Source: Mucilaginibacter sp. PAMB04168
Lineage (GTDB): Bacteria; Bacteroidota; Bacteroidia; Sphingobacteriales; Sphingobacteriaceae
Length of the DNA stretch: 64,000 nt
NCBI RefSeq assembly: GCF_039634365.2
Contig: NZ_CP155079.2
Location: 5,146,001-5,210,000 of the forward strand
Direction: 5' to 3'
The notes under the pieces were generated by a model that saw only the letters and a program-made list of their open reading frames with translations, ran no database searches and was not told the origin of the DNA. Made by a program: the position numbers and the translations under genes. Of this stretch, positions 37,931-45,859 are shown piece after piece. Each line of letters begins with the position of its first letter. Within the stretch, counting starts at the first letter, position 1.

Positions 37931-38652
37931 ATGGCAGCCATGCAAAACATTAAAGTAGCCGTTGATGCAGTAGTATTTGGGTATAATTCTAAAGTAGGGT
38001 TGTCCGTGCTTTTGATCAAGCGCAAGATTGAACCTTTTTTAACACCTGGGCGCTGCCGGGTGGACTGGTAGGCGATAAGGAATCACTAGAAGAGGCTGTA
38101 CAGCGTGAATTGAAAGAAGAAACCGGCATCAATATCAACTACCTGGAGCAGCTTTACAGCTTTGGGCAGCCGGGAAGAGACCCGCGTAACCGCGTAGTAT
38201 CCATTACTTATTACGGCCTGGTAAAGCCTGATGCGTTTGAGTTGCAAGCCAGCACCGATGCCGGCCGTGCTAAGTGGGTAGAATCATTGGCGAATGACTT
38301 AGGCGTAAATGCTGCTTTTATTTTAAAACGCCGCCTGAAAGGCGACCATACCGAAGTAAGCGCCATCAATGCCGATGTAGCCGGTAAAACGGTTATAATT
38401 TACGATGATATGATCCGCTCGGGCGGCAGCATCATTAACGCGGCTAAAACGTATAAAGATGCTGGCGCTGCTGCTATATTTGTAATTACCACCCACGGGC
38501 TGTTTATAAACGATGGGGTTAATAAACTCAAAAGCTGCGGCCTGATCGAAAAGCTGATTTGCACCGACTCGCATGTAAACACCCAAGGGTTAGCTAATGA
38601 CGACTTTGTGGAAGTAAAAAGCGTGGCGCAATTAATTTGTGAGGTCATTTAG
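37931..38652 (+). pseudogene. NUDIX-phosphoribosylpyrophosphate synthetase fusion remnant, frameshifted
   Basis: From the ATG at 37931 the sequence encodes the start of a NUDIX domain (KVAVDAVVFG, LLIKRKIEPF). A 1-nt loss in the T6 run at 38035-38040 throws it out of frame; the next frame continues NTWALPGGLVGDKESLEEAVQRELKEETGI, the NUDIX box in two parts. At about 38250 the sequence passes, without a stop, into the C-terminal half of a ribose-phosphate pyrophosphokinase (ASTDAGRAKWVESLANDLGV, then VIIYDDMIRSGGS, the PRPP-binding loop). The NUDIX C-terminus and the Prs N-terminal half are absent. NUDIX (NrtR-type) and Prs genes sit together in NAD-salvage operons, so an internal deletion that fused neighbours is the likely origin. 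Confidence 0.75.
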
Positions 38653-39203
38653 AGCTTCTCCAACTGCAGAAACTCCGGCGGCACATTATCAGTTAACCAA
38701 ACACCATTGGCCGACAAATAAAATACAAATCCTTTTTGCTGCATCTGATCAGCCAGTACCTTCAGCACCACAGGCTTTCCATGCCTGCTGCCCACTTTAA
38801 CAGCGGTTTCAGGATCAGCACTTAAATGTACATGCTGTCTACTACGTTTTTGAAGACCTAAATGCAGAATGGAATCTACCGACTGAGCACCTGTTCCGTG
38901 ATAGAGAACAGCTGGGGGCACATGCGGCTCGTAGCCTAGCTCCACTTCAACCGAATGCCCTTGGCTAGCTCTTATCTTTTGCTTGTCGTCACTAAAAGCA
39001 AAACGCTTTTTGCTGTTGGTTTCTACCACATGGTTCAGCATCTCCATGGTAATTAGCTTACCATGCACATTAGCTTTTTTTAACAGCTCATCAACGCTTA
39101 CCCAACCCTGCAAATCAAGCTCCATGCCTATTAGCTCGGGTTGATGCCGTAGCACCAAACTGAGGAATTTGCTGATGCTGGTGATTTCTTTTTCGCTAAT
39201 CAT
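38649..39203 (-). CDS. kptA: RNA 2'-phosphotransferase KptA/Tpt1
   Basis: 184 residues, normal length for bacterial KptA. Family motifs are SKFLSLVLRHQPELIG at the N-terminus, LDLQGWVSVDELL, YHGTGAQSVDSILHLGL and RQHVHLSAD. These hold the conserved Arg-His and the NAD-binding residues. KptA moves a 2'-phosphate from an RNA splice junction to NAD, giving ADP-ribose 1'',2''-cyclic phosphate. It lies 12 bp downstream of the WYL regulator gene on the same strand, and its end overlaps the convergent NUDIX/Prs remnant by 4 bp. Co-location with RtcB, Ro and RlaP places it in an RNA-repair island. Confidence 0.95.
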   Translation of the reverse strand: MISEKEITSISKFLSLVLRHQPELIGMELDLQGWVSVDELLKKANVHGKLITMEMLNHVVETNSKKRFAFSDDKQKIRASQGHSVEVELGYEPHVPPAVLYHGTGAQSVDSILHLGLQKRSRQHVHLSADPETAVKVGSRHGKPVVLKVLADQMQQKGFVFYLSANGVWLTDNVPPEFLQLEKL

Positions 39204-39215
39204 TTTTAATAAAAT

Positions 39216-40271
39216 TTAAACTTCATTTGCCTTTTCTTCCGGCCCTTCATCACGTTGCTCCTGTTTATATCCTTCCAATGCTTTCCAAAATTGTTCCTTG
39301 ATTTGTTTAACCAGTATTCGCGGACCCAACACCCGCATCTTAGAGCCAAAGCCCAACAATTCGCGCTCCAGTTCAAAATTGAGAATGACACGTATACTGA
39401 ATATTTTGCCTGTTTCATCCTCGCTCAGCAGCTTTTGGGTGTGGTGCAGGGGTTTGGTTATGATATAGGGCGCATTATCTTTATCTATCCAAAACACCAC
39501 CTCACAATCGCGTTGGTTGGGGCTTTTGGTTACGCCTATTACATCGTTATAGTAAGTGGTTAAATCTAACTGTATGTTTTCGCGGTAATCATCGGCATGT
39601 TCTTCAACGGTTTGTATGCGGTCTAAAGCCAAGGTAAGCAAAGGCGCGTGCCGCTGATGCGATTGCCCCAGCACAAACCAGCGGTTGCGGTATTCTTTCA
39701 ACAAATATCCGCTAAAACAAAACGTATTGGGCTCGCGGGCTTTAAAAGATTGGTAAGTAACACAAAGCGTCCGTTTAGCAACAATGGCTTTTCTGATCAC
39801 TTCTATCCATTCCAGGCCTTTCAGGTTATCGTTCTTCTCAAAATCAATAACCGGAGCACTGTGCGTTTTCTGGGTGTAGATCTTGTCTTCCAGCTTGCTC
39901 ACCATTTCGTTAACATCCGCAAAATGACCAAAACCTTTAAACTGTTTCAGCAGGCCCGATACTTCGCTTAGCACCTGCATGTCTTGCTGGTTCAGCGGAC
40001 TATTAGCAATACTGTAATTCTTATCACTATAGGTATAATACTTTTTATCAACCACCACTATGGGCGCTTCGTAACCAAGTTTGTTGCTACGCATCATTTC
40101 CATATCGGCCTGCACGGTGCGGCGGCTTACGCCGGTATCAATGCCCTGGTATTCATAAATGGCATCACTGCAAGCCTCAATTAAATCATCCAGCGTCCAC
40201 TTTCTTTTTCGGTTTTGCAGGCATTGGTCAATGGTGCGGTAGCGGATGAGAGCGTTACGGTTAACAGGCAT
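39216..40271 (-). CDS. WYL-domain transcriptional regulator
   Basis: 351 residues. The N-terminal winged helix contains MPVNRNALIRYRTIDQCLQNRKRKWTL (in parts) and SRRTVQADMEMMR, the recognition helix. The middle and C-terminal WYL domain includes the segment VTYQSFKAREPNTFCFSGYLLKEYRNRWFVLGQ. WYL domains sense nucleic-acid or nucleotide ligands, and WYL regulators often control RNA-repair and defence genes. The gene is divergent from rtcB and upstream of kptA. The CTGCGCA repeats between it and rtcB, also found before the Ro gene, are its most likely operators. Confidence 0.92.
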   Translation of the reverse strand: MPVNRNALIRYRTIDQCLQNRKRKWTLDDLIEACSDAIYEYQGIDTGVSRRTVQADMEMMRSNKLGYEAPIVVVDKKYYTYSDKNYSIANSPLNQQDMQVLSEVSGLLKQFKGFGHFADVNEMVSKLEDKIYTQKTHSAPVIDFEKNDNLKGLEWIEVIRKAIVAKRTLCVTYQSFKAREPNTFCFSGYLLKEYRNRWFVLGQSHQRHAPLLTLALDRIQTVEEHADDYRENIQLDLTTYYNDVIGVTKSPNQRDCEVVFWIDKDNAPYIITKPLHHTQKLLSEDETGKIFSIRVILNFELERELLGFGSKMRVLGPRILVKQIKEQFWKALEGYKQEQRDEGPEEKANEV

Positions 40272-40312
40272 CGGTTTGAAAATATTTTGATGAATTTATA
40301 AATTATTTTTTA

Positions 40313-40351
40313 CTGCGCAAATACGCTGCGCACTTGCTGCTTCTCTTTGTA
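40313..40351 (+). promoter_or_regulatory. Shared operator/promoter element, rtcB copy
   Basis: Two CTGCGCA boxes (40313-40319 and 40326-40332) 13 bp apart start to start are followed by a pyrimidine-rich tract and TTTGTA, resembling the Bacteroidota -7 element. The 39 bp match the element before the Ro gene (46582-46620) at 31 positions, with identical spacing. It lies in the WYL/rtcB divergent region. Confidence 0.75.
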
Positions 40352-40382
40352 GTGCCCCAAGGCTGAACGCGTTTACGAACGC

Positions 40383-40410
40383 CCCTCTCTCCATTTGGGG
40401 AGAGGGTTTT
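40383..40410 (+). terminator. Hairpin plus T4 in the rtcB leader (attenuator or REP-like element)
   Basis: A 10-bp GC-rich stem (CCCTCTCTCC/GGGGAGAGGG, one G-U) with loop ATTT is followed by TTTT, between the putative rtcB promoter and its ATG at 40454. It would act as an attenuator if transcribed from there. Similar CCCTCTCC...GGAGAGGG hairpins are common dispersed elements in this group, so it may simply be an inserted repeat. Confidence 0.5.
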
Positions 40411-40453
40411 AGGCCGGAAGGTTTAAATTATAAATTCTTTTATTGCTATAGCT

Positions 40454-41908
40454 ATGGAAAAGGAAAAAATAGGCAACAACGAATTAAAAGCATTAGGCAT
40501 TAACGATGTGGAAATACTGGTGAACTTTAGCCGGGTAGCTAATGGTTTGTTAAAGCACAACGTAATGGCCAAACCCGAAATACTGGCCAATTTAGAAGCC
40601 TTGATTGATGACCCTATGCCTTACGCCCTGAAGAAAGGAGGTAAATTTAAAAACCTGGCAGAAGACGTGATTGCCCTGCGTAAAGAAGGCAAATTTGTAA
40701 AACAACAACGCAGCAACTTTAAGCTGAAAGAGGAGATAGCCGATTTCCCGGTGTGGGGAATGGAAAATATTGAAGTGGGTGCACTATCACAAATGCGTAC
40801 CGCCGTACAATTACCTATTGCGGTTGCCGGCGCTTTAATGCCCGATGCGCACCAAGGCTACGGCTTGCCTATTGGCGGCGTTTTAGCTACCACGGCCAAT
40901 ACCATTATCCCTTTTGCGGTGGGTGTGGATATTGCCTGCCGTATGTGCCTGAGCATTTTTGATTTGCCTGCAGAGTATATTGACACCGAAACCTACAAAC
41001 TAAAAAGCATACTGGTGGATAACACCTACTTTGGTATCGGCTGTACTACCCAATCGTACTTTGACAGTTCGTTGTTTGACAGCAAAACCTGGAACGAAAC
41101 CAAGGTGATCCGCTCGTTGAAAGATAAAGCCTATGCCCAATTGGGTACCAGCGGAACCGGCAACCACTTTGTGGAATGGGGTGAGCTGACTATTGCCGAC
41201 GGTGCCTTGGCCGACATACCGGCCGGTAAATACCTGGCTTTGCTTTCGCATTCCGGATCGCGTGGGTTTGGCGGTAGCGTGGCCGACCATTACAGCAAAA
41301 TAGCCATGACCAAAACCAAGCTCCCTTCGGAAGCCAAGCATTTGGCCTGGTTAGATTTGGATAAGGACGAGGGACAAGAGTACTGGATTGCCATGAACTT
41401 GGCCGGCGAATATGCCAGCGCCAACCACCACGAAATTCATAACAAAATTGCGCGTGCCCTAGGTGTTAAACCCCTTACCATGATAGAGAACCACCACAAC
41501 TTTGCCTGGAAAGAGCAACTGGCCGATGGTACCGAGGTAATGGTACACCGTAAAGGTGCCACCCCGGCGGGCGAAGGTGTGTTAGGCATTATTCCCGGTA
41601 GCATGAGTACGCCCGGTTTTGTGGTACGCGGTAAAGGAAACGTAGAAAGCATTAACTCGGCCAGCCACGGTGCAGGCCGAGCCATGAGCCGTAGCGCTGC
41701 CTTTAAAACACTGGACAGAGCTTTGATTGCTGCTAATTTGGTTGATAAACGTATAACCTTAATGGGTAGTGATATGGACGAAGCGCCTATGGCTTATAAA
41801 GACATTCATACCGTTATGGCAGCACAAAATGATTTGGTGGATGTGTTGGCTAAGTTTGAACCGAGGATTGTAAGGATGGCTGATGCGAGGGAGAAGCCGG
41901 AGGATTAA
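40454..41908 (+). CDS. rtcB: RtcB RNA-splicing ligase (complete)
   Basis: 484 residues, full length. MPDAHQGYGLPIGG, VGVDIACRMCLSIF (metal-binding Cys), LGTSGTGNHFVEWGE, LLSHSGSRGFGG, ENHHNFAWKE, HRKGATPAGEG and the SHGAGRAMSR motif with the guanylylated His are all present. RtcB joins RNA 3'-phosphate or 2',3'-cyclic phosphate ends to 5'-OH ends using GTP and Mn2+, repairing tRNAs cut by ribotoxins. It is divergent from the WYL-kptA operon and has the shared CTGCGCA element in its promoter. No archease gene is seen nearby. Confidence 0.97.
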   Translation: MEKEKIGNNELKALGINDVEILVNFSRVANGLLKHNVMAKPEILANLEALIDDPMPYALKKGGKFKNLAEDVIALRKEGKFVKQQRSNFKLKEEIADFPVWGMENIEVGALSQMRTAVQLPIAVAGALMPDAHQGYGLPIGGVLATTANTIIPFAVGVDIACRMCLSIFDLPAEYIDTETYKLKSILVDNTYFGIGCTTQSYFDSSLFDSKTWNETKVIRSLKDKAYAQLGTSGTGNHFVEWGELTIADGALADIPAGKYLALLSHSGSRGFGGSVADHYSKIAMTKTKLPSEAKHLAWLDLDKDEGQEYWIAMNLAGEYASANHHEIHNKIARALGVKPLTMIENHHNFAWKEQLADGTEVMVHRKGATPAGEGVLGIIPGSMSTPGFVVRGKGNVESINSASHGAGRAMSRSAAFKTLDRALIAANLVDKRITLMGSDMDEAPMAYKDIHTVMAAQNDLVDVLAKFEPRIVRMADAREKPED

Positions 41909-41965
41909 GGGATAACTATTATAATAACCCCAATTAAATTAGTAGTAAAAAATACAAGGAATAGC

Positions 41966-42727
41966 ATGGTAAATCAATTTTCTCAAAATATAGCATTACT
42001 AGCTGTAGACGTTCTGAAATTGGATGAAATCAAAAAGCCAAGCTTAGGATTTAATCCATCACGATCACTTTACCCGCATGAAGAATATATTCAACGTTCC
42101 CTTCTTGCCATAGGTGAAGTTGACGGCTTGGTAAGACAACTTAACTATTCGGCGATACTTTTAGCCAACTTCAGAAACACCCCTACAATGAAGAGAAATA
42201 AGATATCAAGATATGAATATATGATATATCATATTGAGGGTTATTTACTTCGAGTGACTGGAGTTCTTGACCGCTTACTTAAATTGGTGAATACAATTCT
42301 CGACCTTAAACTAAATGATAATGCATGTATAGCCTCGATGATGATACATAGCAGAAAGGGAGTTAAAGGGTTACATAATGATCGAATTGAGACAATGGTA
42401 CCTGGATTAACGAATGCTCTATTAGAAATCTCGAGGTATATAGAAAAATTTCGCGAAGACAGAAATATGATAGCCCATAAGGGGAAAATTCATTATCAAG
42501 ACTTAAGAGAAATCGAGATGTTTCATATAGTTCTACAAAATGACCCTGAAGAAGAAATTAAGAAGTTTGAATGGTATATCAAAATTTTAACGGACAAAAA
42601 GGTTGTAGAGTACAAGAAAGATTTTCAAAATTGTACTGAAACGATTGAAAGTTTGTTGTTACCAATCTATACGTTATTAGAGGTTTTTTTTAATAATTAT
42701 CAAAAATCCTTACGAACGACTATTTAA
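41966..42727 (+). CDS. Cthe_2314-like HEPN protein, candidate RNase
   Basis: 253 residues, mostly alpha-helical, resembling Cthe_2314-type HEPN proteins. Residues 166-171 read RNMIAH, a perfect R-x4-H HEPN motif that in active members is the RNA-cleaving site and in the ordinary fold is preceded by a long helix, as here (EISRYIEKFRED). Base composition is clearly more AT-rich than rtcB next door, a sign of separate acquisition. It starts 57 bp after rtcB on the same strand and may be co-expressed. A HEPN endonuclease would create the very ends that RtcB repairs. RNase activity is inference; some HEPN proteins are only binding modules. Confidence 0.65.
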   Translation: MVNQFSQNIALLAVDVLKLDEIKKPSLGFNPSRSLYPHEEYIQRSLLAIGEVDGLVRQLNYSAILLANFRNTPTMKRNKISRYEYMIYHIEGYLLRVTGVLDRLLKLVNTILDLKLNDNACIASMMIHSRKGVKGLHNDRIETMVPGLTNALLEISRYIEKFREDRNMIAHKGKIHYQDLREIEMFHIVLQNDPEEEIKKFEWYIKILTDKKVVEYKKDFQNCTETIESLLLPIYTLLEVFFNNYQKSLRTTI

Positions 42728-42846
42728 TTTCATAACATTTTACCACTTTATTTTTCTCCTATCAATTATGCACCTTTGTAGCCACAAACGTCCCGCTTGA
42801 GGCCTAATCTATATTTAAAAAGGTAGAATAAAATTTATCTTGCCTC

Positions 42847-44088
42847 ATGTCTATTCAAGAAGCCATAAATCAATTGCAAGCTTACCAAGGGCCAGACAAG
42901 CTCACACTACACTCGGGCGCGGGGGAAAATTTGTTTATGGCTGTTGAAATCGCTTATGGCGTCACCTTGCCCGATGATTTTAAAGCACTCTATCGCTTTA
43001 GTGACGGCTTTGAAATGGATGAGGACATTTTTAACATGATACCCCTTGCCGAGATCAGTAGCAATAGAGAAGGCGATAAGGATAGTCCTTTTTATATTGC
43101 CGAATACATGATTTACAGCGATATGTGGCGGTTGGAAATAACCCCTGATAATCACAACGATTATAAAATAATGGTTGAGTTTAACGGCAACCAACTTGTG
43201 CTTACTAATTCGCTGGCCGACTTTATCGATCGCGTGTTGAAAGGTGGTGTTTTTGACGCTGGTGGACTTTATGAATGGCAAGTTGAAATTGAGGCATTGC
43301 CTATTTATTCAACCAAGCTTAAAACGGCGGAGCCATTGCTAACCGTATTTTATTATGGCCTGCGGTATAATTTAATACCCACAAAAGAAGTTATTACCTG
43401 GGCAGACTACATAGTAATGCACGAAGATGAACCGGCGCCTCTTTTTATCGACTTGTCTCTTGCCCATGATAAAAAAGGCCTGTTAAATATTCTTTACCCT
43501 GTTACCGTACCCGAGAATCAGGTTATAACAAGAGCTATTTTAGGCCTATTATATCATCGCCTGTTGGTAGGTGCTATCACACTTAATGATGCTGTTGTGG
43601 TAATGGGAAAACACAATTTATCTAGCCCGCTCACAAAAACAGAAATACATCACTTATACTACCTTACTGATGATGATTGGATGGAAGAGTCCCAGAATGA
43701 CGATACCGAACTGCGCGATAAGGTTTTGACATTTCTTGCCAATTATAAAGAGTTCGAGATTTCTAATTATAAAAACTGGAATGGCTTCAATTACCGCATT
43801 GAATACCAGTTTCATAAAGAGGAAAAAAGCTCAATTACGCCGATTCTAAAAGAACACCCAGGTAAAAGCTATTTCAATACCGATTTGCTTCCCAATGCAA
43901 TAATTTATTCTCTGGCATTGGTCTCATTTATTGTATTGATAACAACCTATCCGTTGGTAAAAAACGGAATACCACTTAGTAGTCACAGGTCTGATTTATT
44001 TATAATATCGAGAAATTTTTTTACGACTTTTGTCTACTGCTTCCTATTGAAAGGTGGTTTGTGGCTGATAAAAAGGTGGCGGCCATAA
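42847..44088 (+). CDS. SUKH (SMI1/KNR4) domain protein with C-terminal membrane helices
   Basis: 413 residues. Residues about 10-140 are a SUKH domain (YGVTLPDDFKALYRFSDGFEMDEDIFNMIPLAEI; DYKIMVEFNGNQLVLTNSLADFIDRVL, given in parts). The middle region, about 145-330, is unassigned. Two hydrophobic helices lie near the C-terminus (IIYSLALVSFIVLITTY and FVYCFLLKGGLWLI). SUKH proteins often act as immunity proteins against nuclease toxins. Lying next to a HEPN candidate RNase it could be part of that unit, but a general regulatory role is also possible. Confidence 0.75.
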   Translation: MSIQEAINQLQAYQGPDKLTLHSGAGENLFMAVEIAYGVTLPDDFKALYRFSDGFEMDEDIFNMIPLAEISSNREGDKDSPFYIAEYMIYSDMWRLEITPDNHNDYKIMVEFNGNQLVLTNSLADFIDRVLKGGVFDAGGLYEWQVEIEALPIYSTKLKTAEPLLTVFYYGLRYNLIPTKEVITWADYIVMHEDEPAPLFIDLSLAHDKKGLLNILYPVTVPENQVITRAILGLLYHRLLVGAITLNDAVVVMGKHNLSSPLTKTEIHHLYYLTDDDWMEESQNDDTELRDKVLTFLANYKEFEISNYKNWNGFNYRIEYQFHKEEKSSITPILKEHPGKSYFNTDLLPNAIIYSLALVSFIVLITTYPLVKNGIPLSSHRSDLFIISRNFFTTFVYCFLLKGGLWLIKRWRP

Positions 44089-44243
44089 TACTGTAACCCC
44101 GTTGCCCGAATCTCTTTACAGACCAATATGTCTGTAGATCTTTATCTGATTCAACTTAAATACAGAAATATCTTTAATCCGCACACTTTCCCCTACCCGC
44201 TTAAAGCAGCAATTCTACAACACTCATTCTTCAAATTATCAAG

Positions 44244-44314
44244 CTTTCCTACATGGATTCGAACCACGATCTTCTGAACCAAAATCAGACGTGCTACCGT
44301 TGCACCATAGGAAA
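44244..44314 (-). tRNA. tRNA-Gln (anticodon UUG)
   Basis: Cloverleaf: acceptor TTTCCTA/TAGGAAA, D-stem GTGC/GCAC, anticodon stem TCTGA/TCAGA around loop TTTTGGT, T-stem CGTGG/CCATG with loop TTCGAAT. 71 nt, CCA not encoded. All stems pair perfectly. Confidence 0.85.
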
Positions 44315-44321
44315 TTATAAG

Positions 44322-44397
44322 TGGCCGGTACAGTACCCGAACCCGCGACCATTGCCCTTAAAAGGGAAGCACCCATTACCAACTAAGGCAACCAACC
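44322..44397 (-). tRNA. tRNA-Lys-like gene, degenerate
   Basis: Acceptor GGTTGGT/ACCGGCC pairs (two G-U), and the D-loop has AGTTGGTA. The anticodon arm is abnormal: TGCTT/GGGCA encloses a 9-nt loop that contains CTTTTAA, the usual Lys(UUU) loop, as if two nucleotides were inserted. The T-stem GCGGG/ACTGT is weak with one mismatch. It lies in the regular spacing of the cluster, so it is probably a decayed or specialised tRNA. Confidence 0.5.
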
Positions 44398-44404
44398 ACC
44401 ATTG

Positions 44405-44478
44405 TAGAACGTATAGGACTTGAACCTATAACCCACACCGTATAAGGGTGTTGCTCTCACCAATTGAGCTAACGTTCC
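44405..44478 (-). tRNA. tRNA-Ile (anticodon UAU)
   Basis: Acceptor GGAACGT/ACGTTCT, D-stem GCTC/GAGC, anticodon stem ACACC/GGTGT with loop CTTATAC (anticodon TAT, codon AUA), T-stem ATAGG/CCTAT with loop TTCAAGT. 74 nt, all stems paired. Most bacteria read AUA with a lysidine-modified CAU tRNA, so a genuine UAU tRNA-Ile is unusual. Confidence 0.8.
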
Positions 44479-44489
44479 GTTTAAACATG

Positions 44490-44563
44490 TAGGGTAACCC
44501 GGACTCGAACCGGGAACCTCCTGCTCCCAAAGCAGGTAATCTAACCCATTGATATACTACCCT
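44490..44563 (-). tRNA. tRNA-Pro (anticodon UGG), atypical acceptor
   Basis: Acceptor AGGGTAG/TTACCCT, anticodon stem CCTGC/GCAGG with loop TTTGGGA (anticodon TGG, G37 as usual for Pro), T-stem CCCGG/CCGGG with loop TTCGAGT. 74 nt. The first pair is A-U instead of the C-G expected in bacterial tRNA-Pro, and the D-stem has one mismatch. Confidence 0.75.
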
Positions 44564-44924
44564 AAAAAATCGCTATAAAACAAAAAATCCCCTTAGAAGC
44601 TGATCTAAGAGGATTGTGGATTTTGTTATATTTTACTCAATACATACCCATTCACCTCCGATAGATCGGTTGCGGCAATTGTATTTGTATTGATTGTGTT
44701 TTCATGCTGCAATTATACACTTTATTTTTAATATCAAGAATTTTCTTTAAAAAATAATATTCGTATCTATTGATATTGGAATATCTACGAACCAACTTTA
44801 CTTAATATGGTTTGAACGGTAACTTAATGGCCAGTCAGCAAACAGGCTTACTGCATTGATAGCTTATAGTTAGTTTCAACAATTAAAAATTTATAAATTA
44901 GCCGTAGAAACTCTATTCTTTATC
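44564..44924. other. AT-rich gene-free stretch upstream of the tRNA cluster
   Basis: A hairpin AATCC(C)CTTAG/CTAAG(A)GGATT at about 44589-44618 is the only clear structure. The stretch should contain the tRNA-cluster promoter (minus) and the promoter of the gene at 44925 (plus). No gene is seen. Confidence 0.45.
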
Positions 44925-45458
44925 ATGAAAAAAGTAATTTATATAATTGTAGCCATTGTTATAACTGGCAGCACGGTTTGGTTAGCTAACTATTTATTTG
45001 CTGGTCGCCCTGTTCAGAAAAAACTGCAAGCCGATCCACGCAATGAAGGCATTGAGCTCAGTGCGCATTACAGGTATTTTATTTTACCCAACACCTTAGT
45101 TATAAATTTAACGGATACAAAAGGCGATCATACTCAACTTGATGTGTTTCGTACGGTGTTACAGGCCAGCCAAGCCCTCAAAGGCAAAACTTTTACTGAA
45201 GTGGTTTTTGCATTTAAAAACGCCAGCAAATTCAAAATTAGCGGCACCTATTTCAAAGAGTTAGGCGAAACCTATGATTTAGAAAACCCGCTGTACACCG
45301 TAAGAAGTTTTCCTGAACATGTCTTCAACATGGACGGCAGCAGCCCTTATGCAAAAGCTGATGGTGGTGTTTTCGCGGCATTTGCTGAAGACATGGATCA
45401 ATTTAAAGATTTTTCCAGGAAGTGGTACGGTAACGACTTGAATGAGGAAGCCGAATAA
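44925..45458 (+). CDS. Hypothetical membrane-anchored protein
   Basis: 177 residues. An N-terminal membrane helix (VIYIIVAIVITGSTVWLANYLF) without a cleavage or lipobox motif suggests an inner-membrane anchor with the rest outside. The soluble part holds LVINLTDTKGDHTQLDVFRTV and a repeated Lys-Gly pattern. No family is recognised and there is no operon partner. Confidence 0.65.
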   Translation: MKKVIYIIVAIVITGSTVWLANYLFAGRPVQKKLQADPRNEGIELSAHYRYFILPNTLVINLTDTKGDHTQLDVFRTVLQASQALKGKTFTEVVFAFKNASKFKISGTYFKELGETYDLENPLYTVRSFPEHVFNMDGSSPYAKADGGVFAAFAEDMDQFKDFSRKWYGNDLNEEAE

Positions 45459-45498
45459 AGATTACATCTCTCGCCCGATTTGTTCGTCTTCTTTAGTT

Positions 45499-45774
45499 TT
45501 ACCTGCCTGATAGGAAACCGACGATCCTAGGCTCTTTAATTTCTATAGCAAACCCTTCTATATGTAGCTGGTCGTCGGTATATTTAACGTGCAGGGTGGT
45601 TTCATCCACCTTAAAGTTCTGCGGCTTTAGTTTCTCGTTAATACGGTCAATTACGGCGCGGGTTTCAAAACTTTTGGTTACGCGCAGGTTGTTGTCTATC
45701 ATTCCCAAGGTAACGCCTTCTACTTTGTATGAAAATCCAAGTAAGTTTTTCTCGCTCAGATTGCTCTTAGTCAA
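45499..45774 (-). CDS. Small hypothetical protein, start uncertain
   Basis: 91 residues from a TTG at 45774 as bounded here. The same frame stays open upstream to about 45824 (Lys-Gln-Lys-Cys-Pro-Asn-Asn), without an ATG, so the true start may be lost to a frameshift like those seen in neighbouring genes. The body shows alternating beta strands (FSYKVEGVTLGMIDNNLRV, in part) and looks like a compact soluble domain. No family is recognised. Confidence 0.5.
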   Translation of the reverse strand: MTKSNLSEKNLLGFSYKVEGVTLGMIDNNLRVTKSFETRAVIDRINEKLKPQNFKVDETTLHVKYTDDQLHIEGFAIEIKEPRIVGFLSGR

Positions 45775-45859
45775 TGTGGCGGTAAGGTGCTTATTATTTG
45801 GACACTTCTGCTTTAGGCGCTCAGCTCATTGTCAGTGTTGTCACTGGCGATAATTAATT

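Noticed and set aside
44322..44397. Suppressor tRNA with anticodon UUA
   Set aside because: Shifting the loop by one gives TTA at 34-36, but that stem has a C-C mismatch and needs a different D-arm; the CTTTTAA loop of tRNA-Lys is the simpler reading.
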